Below are positions 14,844 through 24,530 of a DNA stretch of 40,823 nt, one piece after another; position 1 is the first letter of the stretch, and every line of letters begins with the position of its first letter. Source of the DNA: CAYQQK01 sp964420065. GTDB lineage: Bacteria; Bacillota; Dethiobacteria; DTU022. The notes under the pieces were generated by a model. It saw only the letters and a list, made by a program, of their open reading frames with translations. It ran no database searches and was not told the DNA's origin. The stretch is taken from positions 1 through 40,823 of the forward strand of contig CAYQQK010000018.1 in assembly GCA_964420065.1 (NCBI GenBank). Reading direction: 5' to 3'. Made by a program: the position numbers and the translations under genes.

Positions 14844-15719
14844 CTATAATTTAATCAGTTCTTCAAACAGGCGGTAGGTTATTTCACAGTCTGTTAAACT
14901 GCGATGCGCTCCATAGGCATCAATCGCGAAATGTTTTGCAAGAGTGGATAGTTTGTAATTGTTCACTTGTTTAACTTTTCTTCGGGAAAGGGTAAGAGTG
15001 TCAATACAATAGTTGTTTATTGGCGGCAGGTTGCAATTGGTACAGGCACAACGCAGAAATTGGTAGTCAAAATCAATGTTGTGGGAAACTACCGGCAGAT
15101 CCCGTAAAAGGACGACTAATCGTTTCATGGCCACAGATAATGATACACCTTGTTTTTGCAACATTTCGTTGCTGATACCGGTGATTTTTTCGATCAACGG
15201 TGGAATAGATTTATTCGTTTGCACCAAGACAGAAAACTTCTCGGTGATACTATGCTCCTTCACTAGAACTGCCCCAAGCTCAATAATTTCGTGCTCATCC
15301 GGACTGAGCCCGGTAGTTTCAACATCTACGACAATGTAAGTATCGGGGTAAGTAGCAACCCTTTTCTTCATGGAGCGCTTTGCAATCTGCCTCTTGGCAG
15401 CTTTACTGAAACCCAATCGTAATGCACCAAGTTTTTTTATTCGTGAAGGGCTCGGCCGTAGCATCAACTTAATTCCGTCAAAGTCGATCGGCTCCCAAGT
15501 ACTATTGTGAACACGAAAATCCAAACGCTGCTCGTTCTTCGTATTAAACACCATTGTGACCCGTCCATTTTTTGTTGTTTCTTTAATACGTTCCCATAAA
15601 TGATCGCGCACCCGTGCGCTGATCTGCCCCACAAATACCCCCGGACTAATTTCTAGCAACCATTTTGTTAGATCACCCCTTAGCGCAAGAGGACAATCGA
15701 TCATAGTGAGAACGATCAT
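14844..15719 (-). CDS. cas2: Cas2-DEDDh exonuclease fusion, type I-E
   Basis: A 291-residue fusion. Residues 1 to about 90 are an I-E-type Cas2 (MIVLTMIDCP, GQISARVRDHLWERI, and WEPIDFDGIKLMLRP). A basic linker (about 100-122) leads to a DnaQ-like DEDDh 3'-5' exonuclease: Asp132 and Glu134 in VDVETTGL, Asp216 in SHNIDFDYQFL, and His272/Asp277 in AHRSLTDCEIT, all catalytic positions present. In systems with such a domain or partner, it trims prespacer 3' overhangs before integration by Cas1-Cas2. Its ATG overlaps the cas1 stop (ATGA), so translation is coupled. Confidence 0.95.
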   Translation of the reverse strand: MIVLTMIDCPLALRGDLTKWLLEISPGVFVGQISARVRDHLWERIKETTKNGRVTMVFNTKNEQRLDFRVHNSTWEPIDFDGIKLMLRPSPSRIKKLGALRLGFSKAAKRQIAKRSMKKRVATYPDTYIVVDVETTGLSPDEHEIIELGAVLVKEHSITEKFSVLVQTNKSIPPLIEKITGISNEMLQKQGVSLSVAMKRLVVLLRDLPVVSHNIDFDYQFLRCACTNCNLPPINNYCIDTLTLSRRKVKQVNNYKLSTLAKHFAIDAYGAHRSLTDCEITYRLFEELIKL

Positions 15720-16741
15720 CGCTCTTCCCCCGGCAACAGCATGCCATAACCTTCATCAAGTTCTAATTCATCCGGATCGATTCGATCCAATTCTTTTCCG
15801 TAGGATACAGCATTTTTTACAAACCCATTTTGATCATCCCAAAGCCAGATGATATTGCTATATATCTCCGCCACCTCTTGCGATGATCCGTCTTCAGCGA
15901 TTCCCAAAAGTAGATCGCGAATATCTTTGACCATACGTATCAGTATTCTTCCGTCGGCGATCGCATCCCGCACAGTCCGCCGGGTAACGGCCCCTATATC
16001 TTCAGGATTTTCCGCCGCCACCTGAAAGGCAATGGGAATAGTGATCTCCGCCTTATACAGATCAGCCAGATCATAAACAAATGATCGCTCATGCCCCGTA
16101 TGAATAAAACCAAGACCGGGGGCGCATCCCAGTGCTGTAATCACACTATGGGCCACCCCGTAAAGACAAGCATGAGCAGCGGAAAGCGCCATATTCACCG
16201 AATCGCCGGCTGTAAAATCGTTGGGATCATACTCCCGGCCACTCCAAGTAACCCCTGTTTCCTTTGCATTTTTCCGATAGATCGAACGCACTCTGGCCCC
16301 CTCCCGCCCCCGGAGCTGTTGCATGGTCAGTTTGCCCACATCTTCCTCTGTAAAACGCTTGGCATACATCCGGCGGGCAACCGCCAAGCGGCTGCGGGTA
16401 TTGGAAACCAGCTTAGCCTGGGCAACTAACATTTGGGAGGAATGAGTCAGCGGCCGCCCGTGAGCATAATATCTGACCCCCCGTTCCCCGACCCAAATTA
16501 CACTGGCTCCGGTATCACCGATCAGTTCCATCGCGCGGTGCGAAATGTTGCTTCCCGGCCCCAACATAACGACACTTAAAGCGGCAGCCGGTATATGGAC
16601 CGTTCCCCGTAAATCGGTGACAGTGATCGCGCTGTCCTGGCGGTTGATTAGACAGCGTTCCAAGTATAGGAAAGAGATCCTTTCCCGCATGGTGGGCAGC
16701 GCTTGGAGTTGGGGGCGCTCCATACCCGGGATCTTTTTCAT
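15716..16741 (-). CDS. cas1: CRISPR integrase Cas1, type I-E
   Basis: A 341-residue Cas1. The metal-binding residues are Glu147 (LRGREGARVR), His214 (GFIHTGHERSFVYD), Asp224 and Asp227 (YDLADLYK), a constant +6 offset from the E. coli I-E enzyme, so the active site is intact. Cas1 with Cas2 inserts new spacers at the leader end. The C-terminal tail beyond residue 300 is acidic. It overlaps cas6e by the four bases ATGA at its start and cas2 at its end. Confidence 0.97.
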   Translation of the reverse strand: MKKIPGMERPQLQALPTMRERISFLYLERCLINRQDSAITVTDLRGTVHIPAAALSVVMLGPGSNISHRAMELIGDTGASVIWVGERGVRYYAHGRPLTHSSQMLVAQAKLVSNTRSRLAVARRMYAKRFTEEDVGKLTMQQLRGREGARVRSIYRKNAKETGVTWSGREYDPNDFTAGDSVNMALSAAHACLYGVAHSVITALGCAPGLGFIHTGHERSFVYDLADLYKAEITIPIAFQVAAENPEDIGAVTRRTVRDAIADGRILIRMVKDIRDLLLGIAEDGSSQEVAEIYSNIIWLWDDQNGFVKNAVSYGKELDRIDPDELELDEGYGMLLPGEER

Positions 16742-17400
16742 GGCGTCACCCCAACAATGGTCAGCAAACCACAGCCAAAAGCTTTGCCCCGCCCTATTCC
16801 CCGGACTAGTGCGCAGAGAAACAGGGACACGTCGGTCACCTCCAGAATCCCTTCAAAGGTAGCAATGCCCAACGTTATAAAATTGCGCTGGCGCCGGAAC
16901 CGGCGGAACTCCCGGTGCACAACACGAAAAGAGCCTTCAGCCACCGCAAATCCGTTTTTCCCCGCCCGCTCGAACAGCCATTCCTCCTGTTGCCGTACCG
17001 TCACATGAGCATAGACCTTGCCGCGCCCGGCCGACCCTTCTTTTACCTCGGGGGCATCCCGAACGCTGTGAACCGGATTAGCCCGTAATCGAAACCGCCA
17101 TTTTTGGCCGGTTTTTATCTGATCCATTAAGGGCGTGTAGTTTTTTGTTTTCCATTTCTGTTCGGCCTCCGGCCAGCCAAACTGTTCTACCACGTGGGTA
17201 AAATCCGGCTTTCGCTTGCCGAGTACAAGCAGAAAAGTATCGGGGCCCAGTCGATCTATTCGCCAGAGGTTGCGGCTTTTTACCGCCGTTTCCTCCGGCG
17301 GGAAACTGCTTTCCACGGCGGCATGGATTATATGAGGTGAGGACAGAGCCGCCATAGTCTCCCTCCGCCGCGTATTCAAAGCGATTCTTGAGAGATACAT
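16738..17400 (-). CDS. cas6e: crRNA endonuclease Cas6e (CasE)
   Basis: A 220-residue RAMP nuclease that cuts the repeat hairpin and stays on the crRNA 3' end in Cascade. MYLSRIALN is the family start; His26 (SPHIIH) aligns with the catalytic histidine of the Thermus enzyme. RFRLRANPVHSVRD and the C-terminal glycine loop VRGIGRGKAFGCGLL are typical. The frame continues six codons further up to 17418, but a GGGAGGG ribosome site nine bases before 17400 and the family N-terminus favour 17400. Confidence 0.93.
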   Translation of the reverse strand: MYLSRIALNTRRRETMAALSSPHIIHAAVESSFPPEETAVKSRNLWRIDRLGPDTFLLVLGKRKPDFTHVVEQFGWPEAEQKWKTKNYTPLMDQIKTGQKWRFRLRANPVHSVRDAPEVKEGSAGRGKVYAHVTVRQQEEWLFERAGKNGFAVAEGSFRVVHREFRRFRRQRNFITLGIATFEGILEVTDVSLFLCALVRGIGRGKAFGCGLLTIVGVTP

Positions 17401-17405
17401 CTCGT

Positions 17406-18110
17406 TTATCCCTCCCATCCGATCATGGCATCATGTTCAGTTGGCGCCTCATGAACCTGTTCTGTCGGGGGGTCGTTACTAATAACCTCAAAGGTATCCC
17501 TTACCATCCGGAAACCATACTGGCGGTGCCGCTGATTGAAAGAAAGCGGTAAATCCCGCCGTAGAAATACCCCCGCGTCACCAGAATGGGCATCGCAAAC
17601 AATCGCCAGTCGAACCGGTTCGGATCTTCTATTTCTTTTAAACCATGCCCTGGCCTGCCAGGGCTCTTCAACCAGGGCCTGCTGTAAACCGAGCTGTCGC
17701 ACCCCGAGCACTAAACGCCCCACCGGCGGGCAGGAACGGCGCCCTAGATAAAGTGGGAAAAATGGGTTTTGGAGCGCGTCCTCCAACCGGTATAGGAAAT
17801 TCTCTTCTCCCTCCAGGCCCGCTAAAAACACGGCGTCCGCCAGGTAGTGACGGGTGGTCACAAAGGACGTTTTGGCTGATCGGGCCACATGGTAATCCTG
17901 AAGGAATTTTCCCGGTTGATCGATCCTGACCCCGAAACGAAGCCCGGCCAGGTCTTCCAACCCTTCCTCCCGCCGGCGTCCCAGGGCTGCGGCTAAAAGC
18001 CCGATCACCCCGCTTTTGGTGGGTTCCCTGGCCGAATCACGATTTTCAAATTTACTGGCGATCCCCCAGGATTGTAGGGGGGCTGCCAGACGCAACAACA
18101 GGGTGCTCAT
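17406..18110 (-). CDS. cas5: Cascade subunit Cas5e (CasD)
   Basis: A 234-residue Cas5 that caps the 5' handle of the crRNA in Cascade. STLLLRLAAPLQSWG and the following SAREPTKSGVIGLLAAALGR are the family signature. QRHRQYGFRMVRDTFEV lies near the C-terminus. The start at 18110 overlaps the cas7 stop as ATGA with GGTGGAGGT upstream, so the nine codons open above it are unlikely to be translated. It ends five bases before cas6e. Confidence 0.95.
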   Translation of the reverse strand: MSTLLLRLAAPLQSWGIASKFENRDSAREPTKSGVIGLLAAALGRRREEGLEDLAGLRFGVRIDQPGKFLQDYHVARSAKTSFVTTRHYLADAVFLAGLEGEENFLYRLEDALQNPFFPLYLGRRSCPPVGRLVLGVRQLGLQQALVEEPWQARAWFKRNRRSEPVRLAIVCDAHSGDAGVFLRRDLPLSFNQRHRQYGFRMVRDTFEVISNDPPTEQVHEAPTEHDAMIGWEG

Positions 18111-19198
18111 ACCTCCACCCCACCCTCCTCCAGGCAACCGCCTACAGCCAGTCCGATTTTATCAAGTAATCCGCTTAATTCCAGTTTTTCCCCCAACCCG
18201 GCCAACTCATCTCCGATGGAGGTAATATATGTTATTTCCGGGGGGTCAAACAAATTATCATAGATCTTACCCGTATAGTCTGCCAAGACTCTTGCAGATT
18301 CCGCCAGGTAACCGCCCCCCCTTATTTTAACTGGTCGCTCAAAGGCACCGACCAAATTGAGCGGCTGATCCCGGCGCACGGTGATCATTACCGCATAAGG
18401 CGGTGTGTTGTTGGCAAAAGTATTGATTTTTCCTGTCGGCATGGCAAGAATAAAAGCGCGGACAAATTCTACGATGGCTTTAACGGTAGCTGTATGATCG
18501 ACCAGGTTTTCCTTTAAGTCGTGGGCGGCAACCGTTGCATACCGGTAAAGGGTGGATGAATTAAATTCGATCGTACCGATCATCCCGGCTCCCGCCTGAT
18601 CCTCCGGCGTACGATCATCCTTGGCCGTATAATAATCGTATTCGTTTTCTATTTTATGGGTCGAAAGAGCATGGGCCACCTGGGCGGAAGCATCTGTATT
18701 TAAAACCGGATCGTCGGCCACCATACGGCCAAACAATGCAATATCCACTCCTTTGCCCGCATTAAGCGCCGCCTGCACCTCCCTCTTGCTTGGCAACGGA
18801 TCTATCAGGGCCAAACGGGCCATGCTCTCCGCCTGTTTGTAGCTCATAAAAAAAAGCGCCTTCGCCTCTGCATCCTTTGTACTAACTCCAGCCCGGTTGA
18901 TTATTTTTTGGGCTAATTCTTTCGCTTCCGTTTCGCTTTTATCGAACAGGTCTTGAATCTGAACTGCAACCTTATCCACAATTTTTTTGGTGCGCTCACT
19001 CAGCTCCACCTCACGAAAGTACTCCTTAAACATTTCCCGCATGGCATGTTTCCAGGCCTGGGACGAAACCCGAGCCCGACGGACACCGCCGTACATCGCC
19101 GTTTTCGGGCTTCCCGTATCATCTCTGTTTACACAACTGGGCGGCATCGACTGGATCACATGCACATCAACAAATACCCTGTTTTTGTAATTATTCAT
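18107..19198 (-). CDS. cas7: Cascade backbone Cas7e (CasC)
   Basis: A 363-residue Cas7, present in six copies along the crRNA in type I-E Cascade. MNNYKNRVFVDVHVIQSMPP, SCVNRDDTGSPKTAMYGGVRRARVSSQAWK and, towards the C-terminus, LPTGK-like AMPTGKINTFANNTPPYAVMI are diagnostic. The frame is open 46 codons further upstream, but that part overlaps cas11 and has no family similarity; the ATG at 19198 overlaps the end of cas11 by eight bases and is the expected start. Confidence 0.95.
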   Translation of the reverse strand: MNNYKNRVFVDVHVIQSMPPSCVNRDDTGSPKTAMYGGVRRARVSSQAWKHAMREMFKEYFREVELSERTKKIVDKVAVQIQDLFDKSETEAKELAQKIINRAGVSTKDAEAKALFFMSYKQAESMARLALIDPLPSKREVQAALNAGKGVDIALFGRMVADDPVLNTDASAQVAHALSTHKIENEYDYYTAKDDRTPEDQAGAGMIGTIEFNSSTLYRYATVAAHDLKENLVDHTATVKAIVEFVRAFILAMPTGKINTFANNTPPYAVMITVRRDQPLNLVGAFERPVKIRGGGYLAESARVLADYTGKIYDNLFDPPEITYITSIGDELAGLGEKLELSGLLDKIGLAVGGCLEEGGVEV

Positions 19199-19814
19199 TT
19201 TGATCCTCCTCATTTTTTGTTGCGGTGCGGTGCCGCGCCATCCGATAATAATCTTCACCCCAGCGCAAACGCACCCGGTTTCTTTGTTCATCAAATTGAT
19301 ACCAGAATAAATCCTCCGCCAACTGCGGATAATCAAGGGGAATAGCCTCGGTTTTGAGCAGCTGGATTATACCCCGGGCATGATACGCCAGCTCGGTGAA
19401 CTCAGCGGTGATTACCGCATCGAAACGTCTTTTAATTGCCGGTTCCCGCTCACTATCCCGGTTAACCAACAAACCTACCGCCGCCCCCAGGGAATTGCCG
19501 TTCTCGTTATCCTCCTTATCCCGGCCTAGACTCATCGGCCGATCCTGACCCTGCTGATGCAGGGCGAACAGAGTTAGGGCAGTATAGATCGCCCATTCCG
19601 AGTAACTGGGATCACTTCCTTGGCCGTAAAACGTTTCCGGCATCCCCTCCAGGAATATTTCGAACAGTTCCGGCAGCTCCCCCGGTTCCTTGCCGATCCC
19701 CCGGCGCAGTTTGGCCAAACCGGCCCTACTCCAGGGGCTTCCCTCCAAAAGACGATCGATTTTTCTCCGGGTAAATTTTTTGATCAGGTAAGCATTACCT
19801 TTTTCTTCCCCCAC
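19191..19814 (-). CDS. cas11: Cascade small subunit Cas11 (Cse2/CasB)
   Basis: A 207-residue Cse2, two copies of which form the belly of type I-E Cascade and hold the displaced DNA strand. The basic N-terminal helices (FTRRKIDRLLEGSPWSRAGLAKLRRG) and the mid-protein YTALTLFALHQQGQD are typical. It starts four bases after cas8e ends and overlaps cas7, with no room for a promoter. Confidence 0.93.
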   Translation of the reverse strand: MGEEKGNAYLIKKFTRRKIDRLLEGSPWSRAGLAKLRRGIGKEPGELPELFEIFLEGMPETFYGQGSDPSYSEWAIYTALTLFALHQQGQDRPMSLGRDKEDNENGNSLGAAVGLLVNRDSEREPAIKRRFDAVITAEFTELAYHARGIIQLLKTEAIPLDYPQLAEDLFWYQFDEQRNRVRLRWGEDYYRMARHRTATKNEEDQNE

Positions 19815-19818
19815 GCCT

Positions 19819-21432
19819 TTAGCCTCCTTCCTTTAAAGTGCGTACCAGATTTTGACGGAATTTAGCCCATGCCCCCGGAGCAGTATACAAATTACGTTCA
19901 GATCTACTGCCTCTTTTTTCCTCCACCCAGCGGCCAATTATGGCCTTTTCACCCGCTTGGCCGGCGATCTCTTCGCCCAGCTGCAAAAGGATCCGCTTTA
20001 AGATCTCTTTCCACTCCTGCTCCGCAACGGTCAGATCTGTTTTCCGGGGATCAATATCCGCTAACCATTTCCGGAAGGGTTCGTCCATACGGTAATAGGC
20101 TTCTGCTTTTACCCGGCTCGCCTCTCCCGCCCCGGCCCTATAATGCAAACTATCACTATCACCGGCGGCTTTAGCTAAATCGGCAGCCAGGACGGATAAC
20201 CAGTAAACACAACGATCGGTAAGGGAAAGAAGCGCGGAAACCCGTATCACCCAAGCTTGTCCAAGTTTGGTAATCATGTTTGCGTTAATGGTTAAGGAAT
20301 CTTGAAACCCATCGGTCACAAAAAAATCCTTATCCCCATATTTAACCCCGGCTGTTTGAAAAGTGACCATGTGATTTAAAATGCCTTTATCCTTGAGCAG
20401 GGCCAACCAGCGGACTACCCCGGGTTTCCTGAGTCCCTCCTCCGCCGCCAGCAAAGCGGGAAAATCCCTCCACAACTGCCGTGAAACATCATGCCGTTTG
20501 GGGGAATATATATTTTCCTTTTTATCCTTTCTCCAGAGCGTCATTTGTTCCGTAAAGGCATTTTCCTTGAAAAAGAAGTCACCACCTAATAAGCGATATC
20601 CGATCACCTGGTCACCTTCCCTTTGCAAAAGAAGGCGTCTTGATTGTAAAGTAAGCATTGGGGGCCAATCCCGAGGAAGGGGAATTTCTGTTCGTTCACC
20701 CGCCCGAGGTTCATCAAGTTCCCATACCGCATCACTGTTTTCCCAGGGTTTATTGTTTTCGTCCAGGAGAATGAGATTCAACATCAGGGTCTCAAAGAGG
20801 TTGACGCCCTTTGCATAAACAATCCCGATCTTTCCAAGCCAGCCGGCACCCGGGGAGGGCATATTCTGGCGACGCACAGAAGGTTTGTTTGAGGTGTCGT
20901 CAAATGCATTCAAGTAAAGCAACCAGCGGGCAGCCTCGGCAAAAGTCACAGCATATTTTTCTTTTCCGGTCCTTACCGGAAACAACCTCACCTTGTTGCC
21001 GCTCTCCAACAGATTCCCCAGTAGCTTTGCCGCAGTATACCGCGTCCCACAATGCAACCCCGCCACCTGATAAAACGGTAGTTCCGGATGGAAAAGAAAA
21101 AAGCGATCTTCGTAATGGCCCAACCTTTTTTGAAGCGGTTCCATCGGAAACTGTTTGTGTTCCCACAAGTCTTTCCACCGTTGAAGTGCTTCCCCCGTAT
21201 CCCGGAGGGGCTTACGTACCCCCCCCATATCCGCCCGGGTGAAGGTGGCGAATAGCGCCGCCAACAGCAGACGCAGGACGGCTACATCCTGGGCCGGCAG
21301 TTCACCGGCCAGGCCACGGAGTTCATGGGCCCGCTCCAAAACCGACAGGAGCGATACTTCTTCCGTACCCCCTTTCAGGTTTAAAACCATAATCCAGGGT
21401 TCATAGAGCAAATTAAATCTCGCTTCCTGCAT
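19819..21432 (-). CDS. cas8e: Cascade large subunit Cas8e (Cse1/CasA)
   Basis: A 537-residue Cse1 that recognises the PAM and recruits Cas3. The family start FNLLYEPWIMVL follows directly after MQEAR. GAGWLGKIGIVYAKGVNLFETLMLNLIL is the conserved central block. Starts at 21471, 21438 and 21432 are all in frame; 21432 is preferred because AAGGAG lies six bases upstream and this gives the usual N-terminus. The gene overlaps the end of cas3 by 20 bases in another frame. Confidence 0.94.
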   Translation of the reverse strand: MQEARFNLLYEPWIMVLNLKGGTEEVSLLSVLERAHELRGLAGELPAQDVAVLRLLLAALFATFTRADMGGVRKPLRDTGEALQRWKDLWEHKQFPMEPLQKRLGHYEDRFFLFHPELPFYQVAGLHCGTRYTAAKLLGNLLESGNKVRLFPVRTGKEKYAVTFAEAARWLLYLNAFDDTSNKPSVRRQNMPSPGAGWLGKIGIVYAKGVNLFETLMLNLILLDENNKPWENSDAVWELDEPRAGERTEIPLPRDWPPMLTLQSRRLLLQREGDQVIGYRLLGGDFFFKENAFTEQMTLWRKDKKENIYSPKRHDVSRQLWRDFPALLAAEEGLRKPGVVRWLALLKDKGILNHMVTFQTAGVKYGDKDFFVTDGFQDSLTINANMITKLGQAWVIRVSALLSLTDRCVYWLSVLAADLAKAAGDSDSLHYRAGAGEASRVKAEAYYRMDEPFRKWLADIDPRKTDLTVAEQEWKEILKRILLQLGEEIAGQAGEKAIIGRWVEEKRGSRSERNLYTAPGAWAKFRQNLVRTLKEGG

Positions 21433-24274
21433 CCCCATCTCCTTCTCCAATTTTTTTGGAAAATAGGCCATAGCCTTGATCGTAGTGCAGGCGGTATCCG
21501 CAAAGTTCCGTTTGAAACTGTTGATCGAGCACCAGAAACAGCTCGCCCCTAAGGTAATGGGATTTCTGCCATTCAGACAGATCCCGTAGGGCTATTTCCT
21601 CCAGTGCCGCGATGGTCTGATCCAGTTTAAAACATAGCCCCAGGGGAAGCTGTATGCTGCACTGGGCCATGGCCTTGGCCAGGTCCAATGGCGGGGGTTG
21701 ATCCACAGGTATTGGATAGCCTCCATATTTCACCAGCCAAGGCAGCATATAATAGCCCTCACCCAGTTTCTGCACCACCAGAACTTCCAAGCTGTTTTCC
21801 GTATCCCGCACCGCCGCCTCTCCCCGCTTTCCCGAGGGATCATCATCGCGAACGTCTGTGTCCAGCCAGCCGACTAAATCCCCCGACCCCCGATATGGCT
21901 CAACAATTTGAAACACCTTTGCTTGGGCGACCTTCCTGGCCATTTTTTGGTCCTGCATTTCTTTGGCCGAAGCGTACTCGGATTGGATATCCGGAGGTAA
22001 CTTTCTCGTCACCCCCTCCGCCCAGTAGGCCTCTTGGACCATCCACGAAATATCATCTGGTATCATTAAAGTTGCCGGAAGAAGGGTTTTGGTGTTCATT
22101 AAAAGATATTTCCCATAAATCAGCTCAGCACCGCGATCAAAGCCTGAATCGTCCATCCCAGTAATATAGCAGCGGGGGTTCCGCAATCGGGAGGGACGTT
22201 GGCGCTCATGACGGTGTAGACGGCCGATACGCTGAATCAGCAAGTCCATGGGGCAAATATCGGTGATTAAAAGATCAAAATCCAGATCGCAGCTCTGTTC
22301 AAAAATTTGGGTGCCGACAACAATGCAGCGTTTCGGGCGCCTCCCATTCTTTGCCCCATCGGCGCCCAATGCGGCAAAAAGATCATTTTCCATTTGAGCC
22401 CGATCGATTGCCAGAAAACGGGAGTGCAACAATTGCACTTCGTTACCGTAGATCTGTTTCAGGGTGAAGGCAATTTCCTGAGCGCGTTTTACGGTGTTCA
22501 CAATAATTCCGGCACACCCACCCCCGGCCAGGAGGTCAGCCAATTCTTCCATTATTTGTTTGTCAGCAGATAATACATTAATCCCAACCTCAAGCGTACG
22601 TTGCTCGCCGCTAACCTGCTTCTGTTCAACCTTTTCACCGGTTGAATAAGTGACAAGGGGATAGCCAAGAGTCGTTGCCCAGTCGGGCAAGGGAGGTATT
22701 TCCGGTTTTCCCTGATCAAATATCGGATCGAACTGACCCGCCTGTTCATTCTCCCGGTTTAAATAGGCGTCAAGCATCTTTTTCCGTTTATCACCCGGCA
22801 GGGTGGCCGAAAGAACGATTACCGGTACTCCGTAAGCACCCAACCAGTTCAACACTTTGTACAGGTACTGGCTCATATAGGCATCATAGGCATGGCATTC
22901 GTCCAGGATCACCACTTTATTGGCTAGCCCGAGGTGCCGTAAAGCCAGGTGTTTCTGTTTTAAAGCCGCCATAAGCACCTGATCGATGGTCCCGATCACA
23001 AAATCGGCCAGAATCCCTTTCTTGCGCCCGGAAAACCATTCATGAACAATAATGGCATCATCTGCAGTTTCTTCGCTTTCCGATCCCAGCCCCCAAAACC
23101 CGCCTTCTTCTTCCGTTGCCTGCTTGATCCGGCCGTACAGCTCATTTAGATCAGCCTTGCCGTGGGCTAAATAGACAGCGTGCTCCACCCCATCTTCCAG
23201 ACGGCCGATCCAGTGACAGATCCTTAAAAACAAGCCATTGGCGCTGGCCTGGGTAGGCAAAGCGAAAAATATACCACTCCGTTTAGTTCTCCCCGCCAAA
23301 ACCTCGGCTGCCGCCAGAGCAGCTTCGGTTTTTCCTTCGCCCATCGGCGCCTCCAAAACCACTATCCCCGGCTTTATCACATTTTCCACAATGTTCAACA
23401 ACGCAGTTTGGATAGGACGGGGTTGTCCAAATCCAAACCTTCTTGCGTATAGTCGGCCCCCTACCTGCCGCCACCCGTGGCCCGGGTTCCAGCATGCAGG
23501 AAGATCGAGTTCCTCCCAAGCTTTTCTTGCACGCATCAACAATGTCTCTACACTGGTGGATAGATCTATATAGGGAAATATAATCTCATTGCTAACTATC
23601 CAATCTGCCATAATGACCAAGCCGCAGAGCAGCACCTGAGCCCCGAAATCGGGTTTCCAAAGCCGAGCCTCCTGCCCTGATGCACCGGCCAGTTGCAACG
23701 CAAAGGCTAATAATCCTTGCTGGGCCTCGCGCCACATCTCCTGCCCTCGCCCCCAGCCCAGATCAGTGAGATAAGATGTTTTCAGGTGGTAAAGTTGTAT
23801 AATATTGGGCGGCTGTCCGTGGTGTCCGCCGGTGATCCCGGCCAGCTCCCGCGGTAAACCAGCCCCTTCCAAAATCAGTTGGGAGGCCCAAAAGTGCCTT
23901 GCCTCCCTGGGATGAAAGTAGTTTAAAAGAGGCAACCCCGCTTCAGTTAACTGGGTGCGTAGTTGTTCATCGAGCTCCGTGGGGCCCAGTTTACCCTGGA
24001 AAGCGGGAATCGCCTTACCTATATCGTGGGCCGCGGCCAGAAAAACAAAACAAGGCAACGCCGCATCATCGTAGTCGGCGGCATGCTTTCCAAACAGTTT
24101 AAGCCCGCGAGCAATCCTTCGTTTGGTCCCTGAGGGGAGCCAGTGCTGCCACAGAAGCGCCGCCGTTTCTGCAGCATCGGTCATATGTGCTAGCAGGGGA
24201 AGCCACTTGCTCTCTTGCGCCATCCTAGATTTTTTGGCCCAAAGAGTCCGCATCCGCCAACCGTTTAAATCCAT
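21413..24274 (-). CDS. cas3: CRISPR nuclease-helicase Cas3, type I-E
   Basis: A 953-residue effector. The N-terminal HD nuclease shows His30 (LLAHMTDAA), His83-Asp84 (AAHDIGKAI) and GGHHG at 149-153. The SF2 helicase shows Walker A APMGEGKTEAAL (Lys315), DECH at 458-461, SATLPG, and motif VI QRIGRLHRH. All catalytic residues look intact. It degrades the non-target strand after Cascade binds. As first gene of the eight-gene operon, its upstream region (24275-24460) must hold the main cas promoter. Confidence 0.97.
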   Translation of the reverse strand: MDLNGWRMRTLWAKKSRMAQESKWLPLLAHMTDAAETAALLWQHWLPSGTKRRIARGLKLFGKHAADYDDAALPCFVFLAAAHDIGKAIPAFQGKLGPTELDEQLRTQLTEAGLPLLNYFHPREARHFWASQLILEGAGLPRELAGITGGHHGQPPNIIQLYHLKTSYLTDLGWGRGQEMWREAQQGLLAFALQLAGASGQEARLWKPDFGAQVLLCGLVIMADWIVSNEIIFPYIDLSTSVETLLMRARKAWEELDLPACWNPGHGWRQVGGRLYARRFGFGQPRPIQTALLNIVENVIKPGIVVLEAPMGEGKTEAALAAAEVLAGRTKRSGIFFALPTQASANGLFLRICHWIGRLEDGVEHAVYLAHGKADLNELYGRIKQATEEEGGFWGLGSESEETADDAIIVHEWFSGRKKGILADFVIGTIDQVLMAALKQKHLALRHLGLANKVVILDECHAYDAYMSQYLYKVLNWLGAYGVPVIVLSATLPGDKRKKMLDAYLNRENEQAGQFDPIFDQGKPEIPPLPDWATTLGYPLVTYSTGEKVEQKQVSGEQRTLEVGINVLSADKQIMEELADLLAGGGCAGIIVNTVKRAQEIAFTLKQIYGNEVQLLHSRFLAIDRAQMENDLFAALGADGAKNGRRPKRCIVVGTQIFEQSCDLDFDLLITDICPMDLLIQRIGRLHRHERQRPSRLRNPRCYITGMDDSGFDRGAELIYGKYLLMNTKTLLPATLMIPDDISWMVQEAYWAEGVTRKLPPDIQSEYASAKEMQDQKMARKVAQAKVFQIVEPYRGSGDLVGWLDTDVRDDDPSGKRGEAAVRDTENSLEVLVVQKLGEGYYMLPWLVKYGGYPIPVDQPPPLDLAKAMAQCSIQLPLGLCFKLDQTIAALEEIALRDLSEWQKSHYLRGELFLVLDQQFQTELCGYRLHYDQGYGLFSKKIGEGDGDAGSEI

Positions 24275-24310
24275 TGCTCCACCCTTTTTCTGCAGAAACC
24301 GTATTGGTAA

Positions 24311-24363
24311 GTAGAAAAATCTACAAGTGCAGATAATATTGGGACAACTCTACTTGATTCTAC
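24311..24363 (-). promoter_or_regulatory. Repeated GTAGA boxes before the cas operon
   Basis: On the minus strand GTAGA occurs three times (complement TCTAC at 24320, 24349 and 24359). The first is part of a GTAGA-AAAA-TCTAC palindrome at 24311-24324. They lie 37-90 bp upstream of cas3. Spacing of 10 and 29 bp puts them near the same helix face. I could not identify a convincing -35/-10 pair, so this is only a candidate control region. Confidence 0.3.
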
Positions 24364-24463
24364 CTTATTCGCACAAGTTTTGGTAGGGTATGTCCTTTGC
24401 TTCGGTTGTCAGGGATTAGCCGCCGCAGCAGCAAATCTTTTTTAAAAGTTTTTCGGGATCTCC

Positions 24464-24492
24464 TTGACAACCAGGTTTACTGGATGTAAACT
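24464..24492 (+). promoter_or_regulatory. Promoter with BlaI-type operator
   Basis: Consensus TTGACA (24464-24469), a 17-bp spacer and TAAACT (24487-24492) form a strong sigma-A promoter. The dyad GTTTACTGGATGTAAAC (24475-24491) covers the spacer and the -10. Because the next gene is a BlaI-family repressor, this is best read as its autoregulatory operator. Confidence 0.75.
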
Positions 24493-24530
24493 TAAGCCGA
24501 GCTGATAACTTCTACCATGGGGGTTTTAAA

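Noticed and set aside
12915..14854. Many open frames on both strands across the CRISPR array (repeating SPPPARGA, ITPACAGST, APRAGGGDP)
   Set aside because: They are translations of the regular CRISPR repeats and carry no gene signals.
19199..19336. Upstream extension of the cas7 frame
   Set aside because: It overlaps cas11 in another frame and lacks family similarity; the ATG at 19198 gives the conserved Cas7 N-terminus.
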